Shown one piece after another: positions 7,363-15,197 of a stretch of DNA of 26,990 nt. Origin of the DNA: Pseudomonadales bacterium. GTDB lineage: Bacteria > Pseudomonadota > Gammaproteobacteria > Pseudomonadales > Azotimanducaceae. The position numbers were made by a program, and so were the translations under genes. The number at the start of each line of letters is the position of its first letter. Position 1 is the first letter of the stretch. Where the stretch lies: positions 1 to 26,990 of the forward strand of contig JAKUTI010000008.1 in the NCBI GenBank assembly GCA_022448765.1. The letters are read 5' to 3'. The notes under the pieces are model-generated. The model saw nothing but the letters and a program-made list of their open reading frames with translations. It had not been told where the DNA came from and did no database searches.

Positions 7363-9630
7363 CTATCGACTCGACTCCTCATTTGTCCATTGATCTCGTA
7401 ATCGACGCCACTCGCCAACATCGGGACGCACAGTTAGGGCCAACTCTAAATACAGTTGTGCTTCAGTCTGAAGACCAACTTCATGGGCTTCACGAGCAAC
7501 CAAAGCTAGCCTCTCGGCTGACTCAAGTAAACGCCGTTCGGCGACTTCGTTTCCCGGATCCAAACGAAGAACTTCTCTGAGCGTCCCCACGGCGTTGTTA
7601 CCGGTAGGTTCTGTTATGAATCCATGATCGATCTGTTGTTCCGCTCGAGCAAGAAGCGCGTCGACCCGATCGACCCGTTCTCGCTCTATCGAGTAGCGAG
7701 ACTTAAACTCAGCGATTGACGTCCCCCCCAGTCCGACGGCGACAGAACGATCGATCAATCGATTGATATCCACAAAGTTACGTTGGCCCAACAAAACATT
7801 AAATTGGTGCTGAACTTGTGCAGTGATTTCCGACATCCCTTGCTTTGCAATTGCGTTCTCCGGATCCGTGGCGAGGACCCGTTGATAGCGTTCTGCCGCG
7901 TTGGATTCTGGAGGATCGATCAAGGTCCCAAGCGCTCGTAGTCGACTCGCCTCGCGCAGCAATCCATCGATCTCAGCTTGTAAGGTCGCTGCCTGCTGAA
8001 TCTGTTCACGAACGCTATCTAGCCCCATAAATTCTGGGTTAGCAGTGCTGGCACGTCCCATGTTCGCCATGGCGTTTGTCACATCGCCAGCCCGCGCATC
8101 TTGAGAGGCCAAATCCGCGTAGTACTGGGCGAATCGATCTAGTTCAATCGGCGCTTCTTCATTGGTTGGGTCAAGTCGGATCACCTCTTGATAGGTTTGT
8201 ATCGCGGAAGTAGACGACGCCAAGTTTTCGCGTCCCTGGCGTTGCAACAACGCGCGTGCATCCTTTAAGAGAGTTTCGGCAAGACGACGATCGGCGAGAT
8301 CCTCAAAAAGAACGGAGAGATCTGCATCGGTCGAATCCAAATTGAAAGATTCGTTCAATTTGACTTCTGCGAGCGCTAAATCGCCCGCGTCAAGCGCTTG
8401 GCGAATATCCAACTTCCACATCTCTACCGCCTCTCCTATACCGATCTGCGCTCCGACGTGTTGCGAATCTATTTCGAGCACCCGTCTGTAACCGGCCACA
8501 ACCGCTGAAAGACTCTGGTTGCTATCGCTTCGAAGCGCTTCCGCCGCTTTCCATGCTTCTTCGACACTCGGGGTATTTGAGGGAATGAACCAAGCGACAA
8601 AAGCTTTCCCAATGACAGATTGTTGTTCGACGAAATACCAGGTCGTACCCAGAATCAAAACTGAGATTAGGATCGTCAACGCGCCTCTAGATAGCAGCCT
8701 CCGTGGCGACATCGTTTGCCGATGCCCGCGATTCTCGGCGCGAGAGGTAGATCCCTCGTTGGACGGCGGCTGGATCATCTGAATTTCCACGGTCTTTACG
8801 ACTTCCGAACGCACGACCGCGTTCGGCATTATTCCTTCCGTACTTATCTCAGCTAACGTGCGCCGTAGATCTTCACCACGAGCGAATCGATCAGTGGGCG
8901 ATTTTGCGAGACAGCCATCGACGACGGGTTGCAATGCGGCAAACTGGTCAGGGAGCCGTGGCAGAGGATCCCTGGCCTGACGGAGCGCCACATTGCCACC
9001 ATGATCGGGACGGTAGGGGAGTTCGCCCGTGAGCATTTGGTAAAAAACGACGCCTAAACTGTAGAAGTCCGTTCGAGCATCGATCTCTCCGCCCGCCGTT
9101 TGTTCAGGACTCATGTACGCTGGTGTCCCCATAACGGCGCGCCGTTCGTTCCCTCCATTTTTCCCGCGTCCAAATTCCGCAATTCCAAAATCGCTCAACA
9201 CCGCCGCTGCTCGGTCACCAAACAGGATGTTTCCCGGCTTAACGTCGAGGTGAACTACATTCCTCACATGAGCGTAGTCCAACGCGCTGGAAATCTGATT
9301 CATCACACGAATAAGGTCGTGGATGTCGAGTCCCCGCTGTAGCTTTTGGTTCAGATCGCCCTGGCTCAAATACTCCATGACAACAAACGGTATCTCGTCC
9401 GCCATCCCGTAATCCTTGATAGAGATCACGTGTGGATGATTCATCGATGCGATGATCGACGTTTCTCGAATGAACGCTTCATCGTCGAATTGACTGCTGC
9501 GCGTCGCATCTTGGTCAAAAACTTTTACGACAACGTCACGGCCCGTCGACATTTGGGTCGCCAAGAAAACTTGCGCTCGCGAATCGGCACTTAGTTCACG
9601 GTTAATCGAATACCCAGGGAGTTCAATCAT
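7363..9630 (-). CDS. Transmembrane Ser/Thr protein kinase with repeat-rich extracytoplasmic domain
   Basis: This 755-aa Hanks-type kinase has K36, E56, catalytic loop HLDVKPGN (127-134, D129), DFG (147-149) and GTPAYMSPE (168-176), so phosphotransfer residues are intact. Two features are unusual: the glycine-rich loop is replaced by RELSADSRAQVF (11-22) with no glycine, and Leu replaces Arg before D129 (non-RD). One membrane helix (about 317-333) separates it from a C-terminal region predicted to be outside the cytoplasm, with four TPR-like units about 100 residues apart. Its ATG overlaps the stop of the MORN gene (ATGA at 9630-9627), so the two are co-translated and probably work together. 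A role in sensing envelope state and phosphorylating cytoplasmic targets is an inference. The domain layout recalls PpkA-like kinases, but no type VI genes are seen. Confidence 0.92.
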   Translation of the reverse strand: MIELPGYSINRELSADSRAQVFLATQMSTGRDVVVKVFDQDATRSSQFDDEAFIRETSIIASMNHPHVISIKDYGMADEIPFVVMEYLSQGDLNQKLQRGLDIHDLIRVMNQISSALDYAHVRNVVHLDVKPGNILFGDRAAAVLSDFGIAEFGRGKNGGNERRAVMGTPAYMSPEQTAGGEIDARTDFYSLGVVFYQMLTGELPYRPDHGGNVALRQARDPLPRLPDQFAALQPVVDGCLAKSPTDRFARGEDLRRTLAEISTEGIMPNAVVRSEVVKTVEIQMIQPPSNEGSTSRAENRGHRQTMSPRRLLSRGALTILISVLILGTTWYFVEQQSVIGKAFVAWFIPSNTPSVEEAWKAAEALRSDSNQSLSAVVAGYRRVLEIDSQHVGAQIGIGEAVEMWKLDIRQALDAGDLALAEVKLNESFNLDSTDADLSVLFEDLADRRLAETLLKDARALLQRQGRENLASSTSAIQTYQEVIRLDPTNEEAPIELDRFAQYYADLASQDARAGDVTNAMANMGRASTANPEFMGLDSVREQIQQAATLQAEIDGLLREASRLRALGTLIDPPESNAAERYQRVLATDPENAIAKQGMSEITAQVQHQFNVLLGQRNFVDINRLIDRSVAVGLGGTSIAEFKSRYSIERERVDRVDALLARAEQQIDHGFITEPTGNNAVGTLREVLRLDPGNEVAERRLLESAERLALVAREAHEVGLQTEAQLYLELALTVRPDVGEWRRLRDQWTNEESSR
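7366..8490 (-). repeat. Four-fold ~100-residue internal repeat in the kinase C-terminus
   Basis: A signature of the form Y-x-x-VL-x-x-DP-x-N-x-x-A recurs at kinase residues 381, 480, 582 and about 684. Examples are YRRVLEIDSQ, YQEVIRLDPTN, YQRVLATDPEN and LREVLRLDPGN. The helical stretches in between are more divergent. This is a protein-level TPR-like repeat, not a recent DNA duplication. Confidence 0.7.
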
Positions 9631-10562
9631 TGCAGGATCGCTGACGGTAATGTCTTCAGGTCGCCTCTAACAAGTCGCCCCAACACAAATCGACCATTGG
9701 CAATAAAGGCCTGGCCATCGACTCTCACCGCAATCCCATCGCCATGCGCTGTTCCGTTAATGCACGAACTCCCAGCAAACATCCAAGGAATACCATCGAT
9801 ATTGAGTCGACATCGTTCACTTTCGACAATCGGCCATTCGTCTATAAGATCGCCCATCCGCCATCGCTGAAAAGTGGGCATTTCATTTGGCGCGGTCTTA
9901 ACTCCGAAGCCATTCATTTGATTGAGAGAAAATAAACCCCGATAGATCACGCCGTCAGCCCAGTGTAGGACTCCACGACCATGACGGTGGTCCTCGAGAA
10001 ATTGTCCCTCGTATTTGTTGCCCGTCGGCCACGTTAAGACACCTACGCCGCTCCTAACGCCGTCCCGGAACATACCTTCATAACGCCGACCGTCAGACCA
10101 AACATACGAACCGTTTCCATGCATTTGGTCATTCAAGAAGTCCCCTTCATACACGTCTTTGCCGGCCGAGACGAAACGACCTTTACCCGTGCGTCTGTTT
10201 TCAAGGAAGTCGCCAGCATAGGTGCTTCCGTTCGGCCATCGAAGAGTCCCCGGACCGTGTTGCTTATCGTTTTGAAAGGTACCTTGATAGATACGTCCGT
10301 CAGCCCAGGTGTATGACCCGTTACCATGGATCCGACCATTCAGGAAATCGCCTTCGTACCAAGCACCGCTGGGTCGCTCTAAACGTCCCCGCCCTGTCCG
10401 TACACCGTCTTTCAGCTCACCTTCATAGATATCACCGTTGAGGAGTTCGATGCGTTGCACGTCCGCATAGATCAAGGAAGCAAAGAAAGAAATGACTAGC
10501 AGCGCGATTCGTCCATGAAACGAACATCGTCTCATTGACAGGAAGGGAAAAAGGCGGGCCAA
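9627..10562 (-). CDS. Exported MORN-repeat protein
   Basis: This 311-aa protein begins with a basic stretch and a hydrophobic helix (about 19-32) followed by IYA-D, a good signal peptide with cleavage near residue 33. Eight MORN repeats follow, starting at Y46, Y69, Y92, Y115, Y138, Y161, Y184 and Y207 with an exact 23-residue period, for example YEGDFLNGRIHGNGSYTW. A non-repeat tail contains two cysteines (C251, C267) that could form a disulfide in the periplasm. MORN arrays form flat beta sheets that mediate protein or lipid contact. The start is TTG 10562, because AAGGA lies about 5 bases upstream; the ATG at 10535 has no ribosome site. Its stop overlaps the kinase start (ATGA). A periplasmic partner or ligand-presenting subunit of the kinase is the simplest inference. 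Confidence 0.9.
   Translation of the reverse strand: MARLFPFLSMRRCSFHGRIALLVISFFASLIYADVQRIELLNGDIYEGELKDGVRTGRGRLERPSGAWYEGDFLNGRIHGNGSYTWADGRIYQGTFQNDKQHGPGTLRWPNGSTYAGDFLENRRTGKGRFVSAGKDVYEGDFLNDQMHGNGSYVWSDGRRYEGMFRDGVRSGVGVLTWPTGNKYEGQFLEDHRHGRGVLHWADGVIYRGLFSLNQMNGFGVKTAPNEMPTFQRWRMGDLIDEWPIVESERCRLNIDGIPWMFAGSSCINGTAHGDGIAVRVDGQAFIANGRFVLGRLVRGDLKTLPSAILQ
9945..10358 (-). repeat. Two tandem 207-bp blocks within the MORN array
   Basis: MORN units 2-4 (10152-10358) align to units 5-7 (9945-10151) better than neighbouring units do. Unit 2 and unit 5 share YEGDFLN, HGNGSY and W-x-DGR, and units 4 and 7 share GxFLE. The DNA is similar too, as in the stretches around 10110-10140 and 10317-10347. 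This suggests the array grew by duplication of a three-unit block. Confidence 0.6.
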
Positions 10563-10566
10563 ACGT

Positions 10567-10572
10567 TTCCTT
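10567..10572 (-). promoter_or_regulatory. Ribosome site selecting the TTG start of the MORN gene
   Basis: AAGGAA on the minus strand lies 4-5 bases before TTG 10562. No comparable site precedes the in-frame ATG at 10535, so the longer signal peptide is preferred. Confidence 0.5.
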
Positions 10573-10608
10573 AGTAGACTTCCCGAAAAGACCGGTACCT
10601 TACTGGAA

Positions 10609-11427
10609 TTGGATCACCTTTTCTTTATAACGATTTGTGTTGCGGTTGGTGCAGTAACCGGCTTTTTGGGTGGCCTCCTGGGCATTGGGGGCGGCGTGAT
10701 CGTCGTTCCTGCGCTCATCATATTGTTTGATGCGGTGGATCTTTTTCCATCGGATCAGTTTCCCGCGAATACTGCCACGTTGTTGGCCCTCGGCACGTCG
10801 TTATCGACCATCATCTTTACGTCAGCGTCCGCAGCGTACGCTCAAATACGACGCGGCATGGTCGAATGGCTCGTGGTTCGACGCTGGATCGTGTTTCTTT
10901 CACTCGGAAGTCTCGGATCAAGCTACGTCGCAAGTAGTTTGTCAGACCTATTCTTGAAAACTTTCATTGCCGCTTTCGTGCTTTTCGTTGCTTGCGTGAT
11001 GCTGACGTCCTGGAAACCGAATCCCAGCCGAGCGTTACCCGGGCGTTTCCTGAGCGCGGCGCTCGGTTCAATCGGTGGCCTCATCGCTGGAATCGCCGGC
11101 ATCGGCGGCGCAAATATCATGGTTCCAACGCTAATCTACTTTAACGCCCCAATCCTACGGGCCACGGCGACAGCGAGCGCAGTGGGTCCTGCCATCGCGC
11201 TTTTTGGGACAGTCGGCTATATCTCCAGTGGCCTGAATACTGAGATCCCCAATGCCTTGGGGTTCGTTTACCTCCCAGCAACTGTTTCGATTATTGCCTC
11301 GAGCGTGCTCATCGCACCCATCGGTGTCCGCACTGCCCATAAGATCTCGTCGGATCCATTACGCAAAGCCTTTGGCATTCTTATGATTTTCGTGGCACTT
11401 CGAATTCTTTGGTCTACTTATTACTGA
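10609..11427 (+). CDS. TauE/SafE (DUF81) family permease
   Basis: This 272-aa protein has about eight membrane helices in two homologous halves, each with the family's glycine-rich motif: GGLLGIGGG at 21-29 and GIAGIGGAN at 161-169. Members export or import small anions such as sulfite, sulfoacetate, taurine breakdown products or 2-thiosulfonates. Nothing adjacent identifies the substrate here. The start is TTG 10609, placing the first helix right at the N-terminus as usual for the family; there is no convincing ribosome site. It is divergent from the MORN gene with 46 bp between starts, so promoters must overlap. Its end overlaps pyruvate kinase convergently by 14 bp. Confidence 0.93.
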   Translation: MDHLFFITICVAVGAVTGFLGGLLGIGGGVIVVPALIILFDAVDLFPSDQFPANTATLLALGTSLSTIIFTSASAAYAQIRRGMVEWLVVRRWIVFLSLGSLGSSYVASSLSDLFLKTFIAAFVLFVACVMLTSWKPNPSRALPGRFLSAALGSIGGLIAGIAGIGGANIMVPTLIYFNAPILRATATASAVGPAIALFGTVGYISSGLNTEIPNALGFVYLPATVSIIASSVLIAPIGVRTAHKISSDPLRKAFGILMIFVALRILWSTYY

Positions 11428-12838
11428 CCTCACCGACAGTCCGCAACTGAATCGCATCCACCGGTCCCGCGGCCAATACGTCGCTGATGACCACCACTCT
11501 TTCTTCTGCACCAAGGCCTTCGCGCTGCCGCAATACGGATAGCGCGGTTTGAATCGTTTTCTCAGGATTGTTGCTAAATGCCGTTCGATGAGAATACACA
11601 CCTCGGTTCAGCATCAACCGTCGACGCACCTGACTTAAATTTGAGAAAGCAAAAATCGGTACGTCCGTTGGACCGCAATTCGTAACGAGATCCGCAGTAA
11701 TTCCGCGACGCGTAATGACGACAATACCCGAGGCCCGAATTCTGCCTGCGAGCTCGAGCGCCGAACGAGCAATGTTCTGTTTGTCCGATATGGTGGCCAA
11801 GTCTTGAGCGAATCCTAGGTCGGGAAATCGTTCGCTCGCCATAGCAATTTCGGCAAGCTGTTCCACTGCCTTGACGGGGTAATCGCCAATGCTCGTCTCA
11901 GCAGACAACATCACCGCGTCGACCCCTTCGTATATAGCGTTGGCAACATCCGTCACTTCAGCACGAGTCGGAATCGGGTTTTCAACCATTGACTCCAACA
12001 AGTGCGTGGCAACGATGCATCTACGCCCAGCGTTGAACGACGACCGAACCAGCTGACGCTGCAAATTAGGCAACGTGGCAATGTCGGTCTCAATACCGAG
12101 ATCGCCTCGTGCGACCATGAGACCGTCGGCCATCTCGGCTATCGATGCAATATTTGTCGCCCCTTCTCGATTCTCGATCTTCGCAACGATATGAATACCG
12201 TGGTTTCGGTCGTTAAGCAGTTCACGCATCTCGGCTATGTCTTCGCAACTTCGAACAAAGGATTGGGCGATAAAGTCGACGTCCAGCTCCAAGCCAAACG
12301 TGACGTCTTCTCGATCCTTCGGCGTGATGGAAGGTAGATTGATGCGAACGCCCGGAATATTGACGTGTTTGCGGCTTCCTATCTCTCCATCGTCCAAAAC
12401 AGCGCACCGGATGGCTGCCGGTCCATACTCCGTAACCTTCAGATTAATTAGGCCATTGTCTAGGAAGATCGTATCGCCTTGCGAAACAGCCCCTTTAAGC
12501 CCTTCGAACTGAACCTCGAGACTTAACGGTACGGGTCCGTCGTAGTTGCTCGACTCCGGAACGAGCACCATCTCGGCACCCCTTCGTAAGGCCAATGGTC
12601 GTTCCAGTTTGGCGGTTCGTATTTCAGGGCCCTGGGTATCGATCAATATGGGGACCGGATACTTCACTTTGCGATTTAGGGTCTTGATCCACCCGATGGT
12701 GCGTGTGGCGTCTTCGTGGGTCGCATGGGACATATTGATACGCGCAACATCCATCCCTGCTTCGTACATTGCGTTCAACGTGTCGAAATCGTTGGAAGCA
12801 GGACCTATGGTACATATGATTTTTGTTCGTCTTCGCAT
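11414..12838 (-). CDS. pyk: Pyruvate kinase
   Basis: This 474-aa enzyme converts phosphoenolpyruvate and ADP to pyruvate and ATP. It has the usual N-terminal TKIICTIGPAS (5-15), substrate residues in INMSH (34-38), catalytic K220 and E222 in VAKIENREG, the metal-site ARGDLG (243-248), and T278 in ATHLLESM followed by PTRAEV. E72 in GPEIRT predicts a K+-dependent enzyme by analogy with rabbit E117. TQG replaces the common TKG just before it, and ATH replaces ATQ, both minor departures. The full C-terminal allosteric domain is present. It lies 49 bp downstream of the helicase on the same strand, which is probably incidental; no terminator is visible between them. Start is ATG 12838 without a clear ribosome site. 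Confidence 0.97.
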   Translation of the reverse strand: MRRRTKIICTIGPASNDFDTLNAMYEAGMDVARINMSHATHEDATRTIGWIKTLNRKVKYPVPILIDTQGPEIRTAKLERPLALRRGAEMVLVPESSNYDGPVPLSLEVQFEGLKGAVSQGDTIFLDNGLINLKVTEYGPAAIRCAVLDDGEIGSRKHVNIPGVRINLPSITPKDREDVTFGLELDVDFIAQSFVRSCEDIAEMRELLNDRNHGIHIVAKIENREGATNIASIAEMADGLMVARGDLGIETDIATLPNLQRQLVRSSFNAGRRCIVATHLLESMVENPIPTRAEVTDVANAIYEGVDAVMLSAETSIGDYPVKAVEQLAEIAMASERFPDLGFAQDLATISDKQNIARSALELAGRIRASGIVVITRRGITADLVTNCGPTDVPIFAFSNLSQVRRRLMLNRGVYSHRTAFSNNPEKTIQTALSVLRQREGLGAEERVVVISDVLAAGPVDAIQLRTVGEVSNK

Positions 12839-12887
12839 GCATGAATTTTACGGTAGAACGAACGATCGAGCAGCTTTTCGGGATGTC

Positions 12888-15197
12888 TCAAAAAGACCAG
12901 AAATTCGCGAGAGCGTTTCCAATTTCACTGGCCATCACGGAACGAGGGTGCCAATGCCGAGGGAAATATTTCTTGTAATCCGATTGCCCAAAGCGTGGAT
13001 CGATCATCACGACGACACCGCGCTCCTTGGGCCCCCGCGCGACACGTCCGGCAGCTTGTATGACGCGGGTCATGCCCGGCTGCCGGTAGGCGATCTCATC
13101 ACTTCCATCGTTTGAGGCAAGAGTATCTCGGACAAGGCTCCTCGGCGGAATTCCTGGTCCTACGACCACGACTCCGCGTAATACATCCGATCGATAATCG
13201 ATCGATTCGGTAAAGACGCCCCCGAGAACCACAAAGCCCACCCTTTTCGTATTTGCCGTATTTATCCATTCGATAAATGAAGCCTGATCCTCGAGGGACA
13301 TACGTTGTTCTTGCACGGCCAGTTCAGCGTCAAAGCAACCGGACTCGCGAACGACTCGCAGATATTCAAAAGACGGAAAAGCCACCAGGTAGTTCCCTGG
13401 TCCTGCGTCCAAAACACGACGAATAACGTTTGCCACTGTCGAAGCCGTGGTTGTGCGGTCGCGAAAGAAGGTCGATACATTGGGAACGACATACACTCCG
13501 ATGTTGTCGGCGCCGTACGACGGTATTGACTGAAGGGCTGGACCGTCGCAACCGTGAATCGTTTGGAAAACTGTTGCAGGCGAAAGCGTTCCTGAAAATC
13601 GCACGGTGCCGCGAAAATCGTCCACGACCTCGCGTATATGCGATCCTGGCTTGAGACAGCGCATTTGAACCGTGATCAAACTTCCTTGTCGTGACAGAAA
13701 GTAACGAAAAGTTTCAGGGTCATACCAGGAAATGCCTTTATGGAAGCGAAGCGCCGTAAATATGAATTCCTTGAGAACGTCATCAACGTTGCGTTCTAGA
13801 CCATCAACAAAAACGAACTGGAGGAAGCGTTCCAGCGCTCGTATGAGTGACCTCGGCAGCTCGGGCAAAACCATTTCGCCACCTTCCGGCAAGTACGTCC
13901 GTCCAAGGCTCGCCATGGCGCGATCGACGGACCGTAGTTTTTTTCTTACGCCTTCCCGAGATGCCAAAGCCTCAGCACGTTTGAGTTGGGATCTCTCGAG
14001 TCGCGTCGATAACATCTCTTGGACGCGGTCTCCGAGTTGGTGTGCTTCGTCAATTAAAAGACCCACGTCAACGCTTCGTTTTGCAAGCTGCCGTAGCCTG
14101 CCGAAGACCGGGTCGAATACGTGGTTGTAATCGCAAACCACCACATCGACCCATCTGGACACGTCTGACGCCAACTCAAACGGACAAACGCCGTGCGTCC
14201 GTGCGATGGATTCGACCGCCTGCCGACCACTGATTCCATTGGACATCAGGTCCTTGCGAGCTTTTGGTAAACGGTCGTGGTAACCGCGTGCGTACTCGCA
14301 GACTTCGGGGTCGCAGGAAGAACCGGGGTTGAAACAAGTTTTCTCCTTCGCCGTTAACGTTATTCCTGTTAGTTGTGAATGATCCTCTGCAATTTCCTTA
14401 AGCGCTTGCTCTGCGGCTCTTTGACCCGTGTTTCGTGCCGTCGCGTATATCACGCGTTCCAGCACGCCCTCACCCATGGCCTTCGCCGCTGGAAAGAGCG
14501 TCGCCATGGTTTTTCCGCTTCCCGTCGGCGCTTCAACCAATAACTGATCGGAGTCCCTAAAAGTACGGTAACAAGAACGTGCGATGTTTCTCTGGTCGTC
14601 ACGGAAATCCACATAAGGGAAATCCAAGCGACGCAAGAAATCCGTCCGCCCATCATGAAGGCGTTTAATCAGCGAAAGCCAATCGGCGTATGTCCTGCAG
14701 GTTTCGACGAAGTAGCGCCGCAGTTGCTGTGAAGTGGCCAGGTCGTTAAACGCCATTTGCTCGTCCGTATCGGGATGCAAATACGTCAATCGCAGCTCAC
14801 AACGGCCGAGGGACTCGCTCTCGCACAACATAGCCGCGTATAGCTTCAATTGAGCGAAATGCAGCTCCCGTGTATGAGCGGGTAGCTGAGCAAATTCGAT
14901 GCGCGTGGTCTTAATTTCTTCGACAAGCGCGCACAGATCGTTTCCCGCGCCCCCGGGATGAAAGACAACGCCGTCGATTCGACCGCTAATTGTGAGCTGA
15001 AGATCCTCTTGGTGAAAAGCTTCCGTAACACTCTGTTCCGTTCGATAGTTAACGTTCGCCTTAACGCAATCGCTTTGATAACGCAGTTGGGCTTCTATTC
15101 CCTCGATAGCTGTGGTCGGTTGATCGAACCGATGATGAATATCGCCCCTGCGATGAACATGTTCCGCTAGTTCGCGAACTGCTACGCGAAATTTCAT
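12888..15197 (-). CDS. PD-(D/E)XK nuclease - XPD/DinG-type Fe-S helicase fusion
   Basis: This 769-aa protein joins two activities. The N-terminal 130 residues carry a RecB/Cas4-like nuclease signature: R51, GRID (D75), EEIK (E94, K96) and Q116-LKLY120. The rest is a superfamily 2 helicase of the XPD/DinG class: Walker A EAPTGSGKT (222-230), four cysteines placed for a 4Fe-4S cluster (C288, C295, C300, C338), DEAH (383-386), and motif VI QAAGRVARG (714-722). Such helicases unwind DNA 5' to 3'. Its ATG overlaps the stop of the FAN1 nuclease (ATGA, 15197-15194), so the two are made together and probably process crosslinked or branched DNA jointly. The genes share the LexA box upstream of FAN1, so SOS induction is likely. 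Confidence 0.93.
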   Translation of the reverse strand: MKFRVAVRELAEHVHRRGDIHHRFDQPTTAIEGIEAQLRYQSDCVKANVNYRTEQSVTEAFHQEDLQLTISGRIDGVVFHPGGAGNDLCALVEEIKTTRIEFAQLPAHTRELHFAQLKLYAAMLCESESLGRCELRLTYLHPDTDEQMAFNDLATSQQLRRYFVETCRTYADWLSLIKRLHDGRTDFLRRLDFPYVDFRDDQRNIARSCYRTFRDSDQLLVEAPTGSGKTMATLFPAAKAMGEGVLERVIYATARNTGQRAAEQALKEIAEDHSQLTGITLTAKEKTCFNPGSSCDPEVCEYARGYHDRLPKARKDLMSNGISGRQAVESIARTHGVCPFELASDVSRWVDVVVCDYNHVFDPVFGRLRQLAKRSVDVGLLIDEAHQLGDRVQEMLSTRLERSQLKRAEALASREGVRKKLRSVDRAMASLGRTYLPEGGEMVLPELPRSLIRALERFLQFVFVDGLERNVDDVLKEFIFTALRFHKGISWYDPETFRYFLSRQGSLITVQMRCLKPGSHIREVVDDFRGTVRFSGTLSPATVFQTIHGCDGPALQSIPSYGADNIGVYVVPNVSTFFRDRTTTASTVANVIRRVLDAGPGNYLVAFPSFEYLRVVRESGCFDAELAVQEQRMSLEDQASFIEWINTANTKRVGFVVLGGVFTESIDYRSDVLRGVVVVGPGIPPRSLVRDTLASNDGSDEIAYRQPGMTRVIQAAGRVARGPKERGVVVMIDPRFGQSDYKKYFPRHWHPRSVMASEIGNALANFWSF

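Noticed and set aside
12546..13115. 189-aa plus-strand reading frame
   Set aside because: It is antisense to pyk and the helicase C-terminus and shows no recognisable motif.
13187..13206. Palindromic GATCGAT-rich cluster
   Set aside because: It lies inside the helicase coding region and is explained by codon usage (Ser-Ile-Asp-Tyr-Arg).
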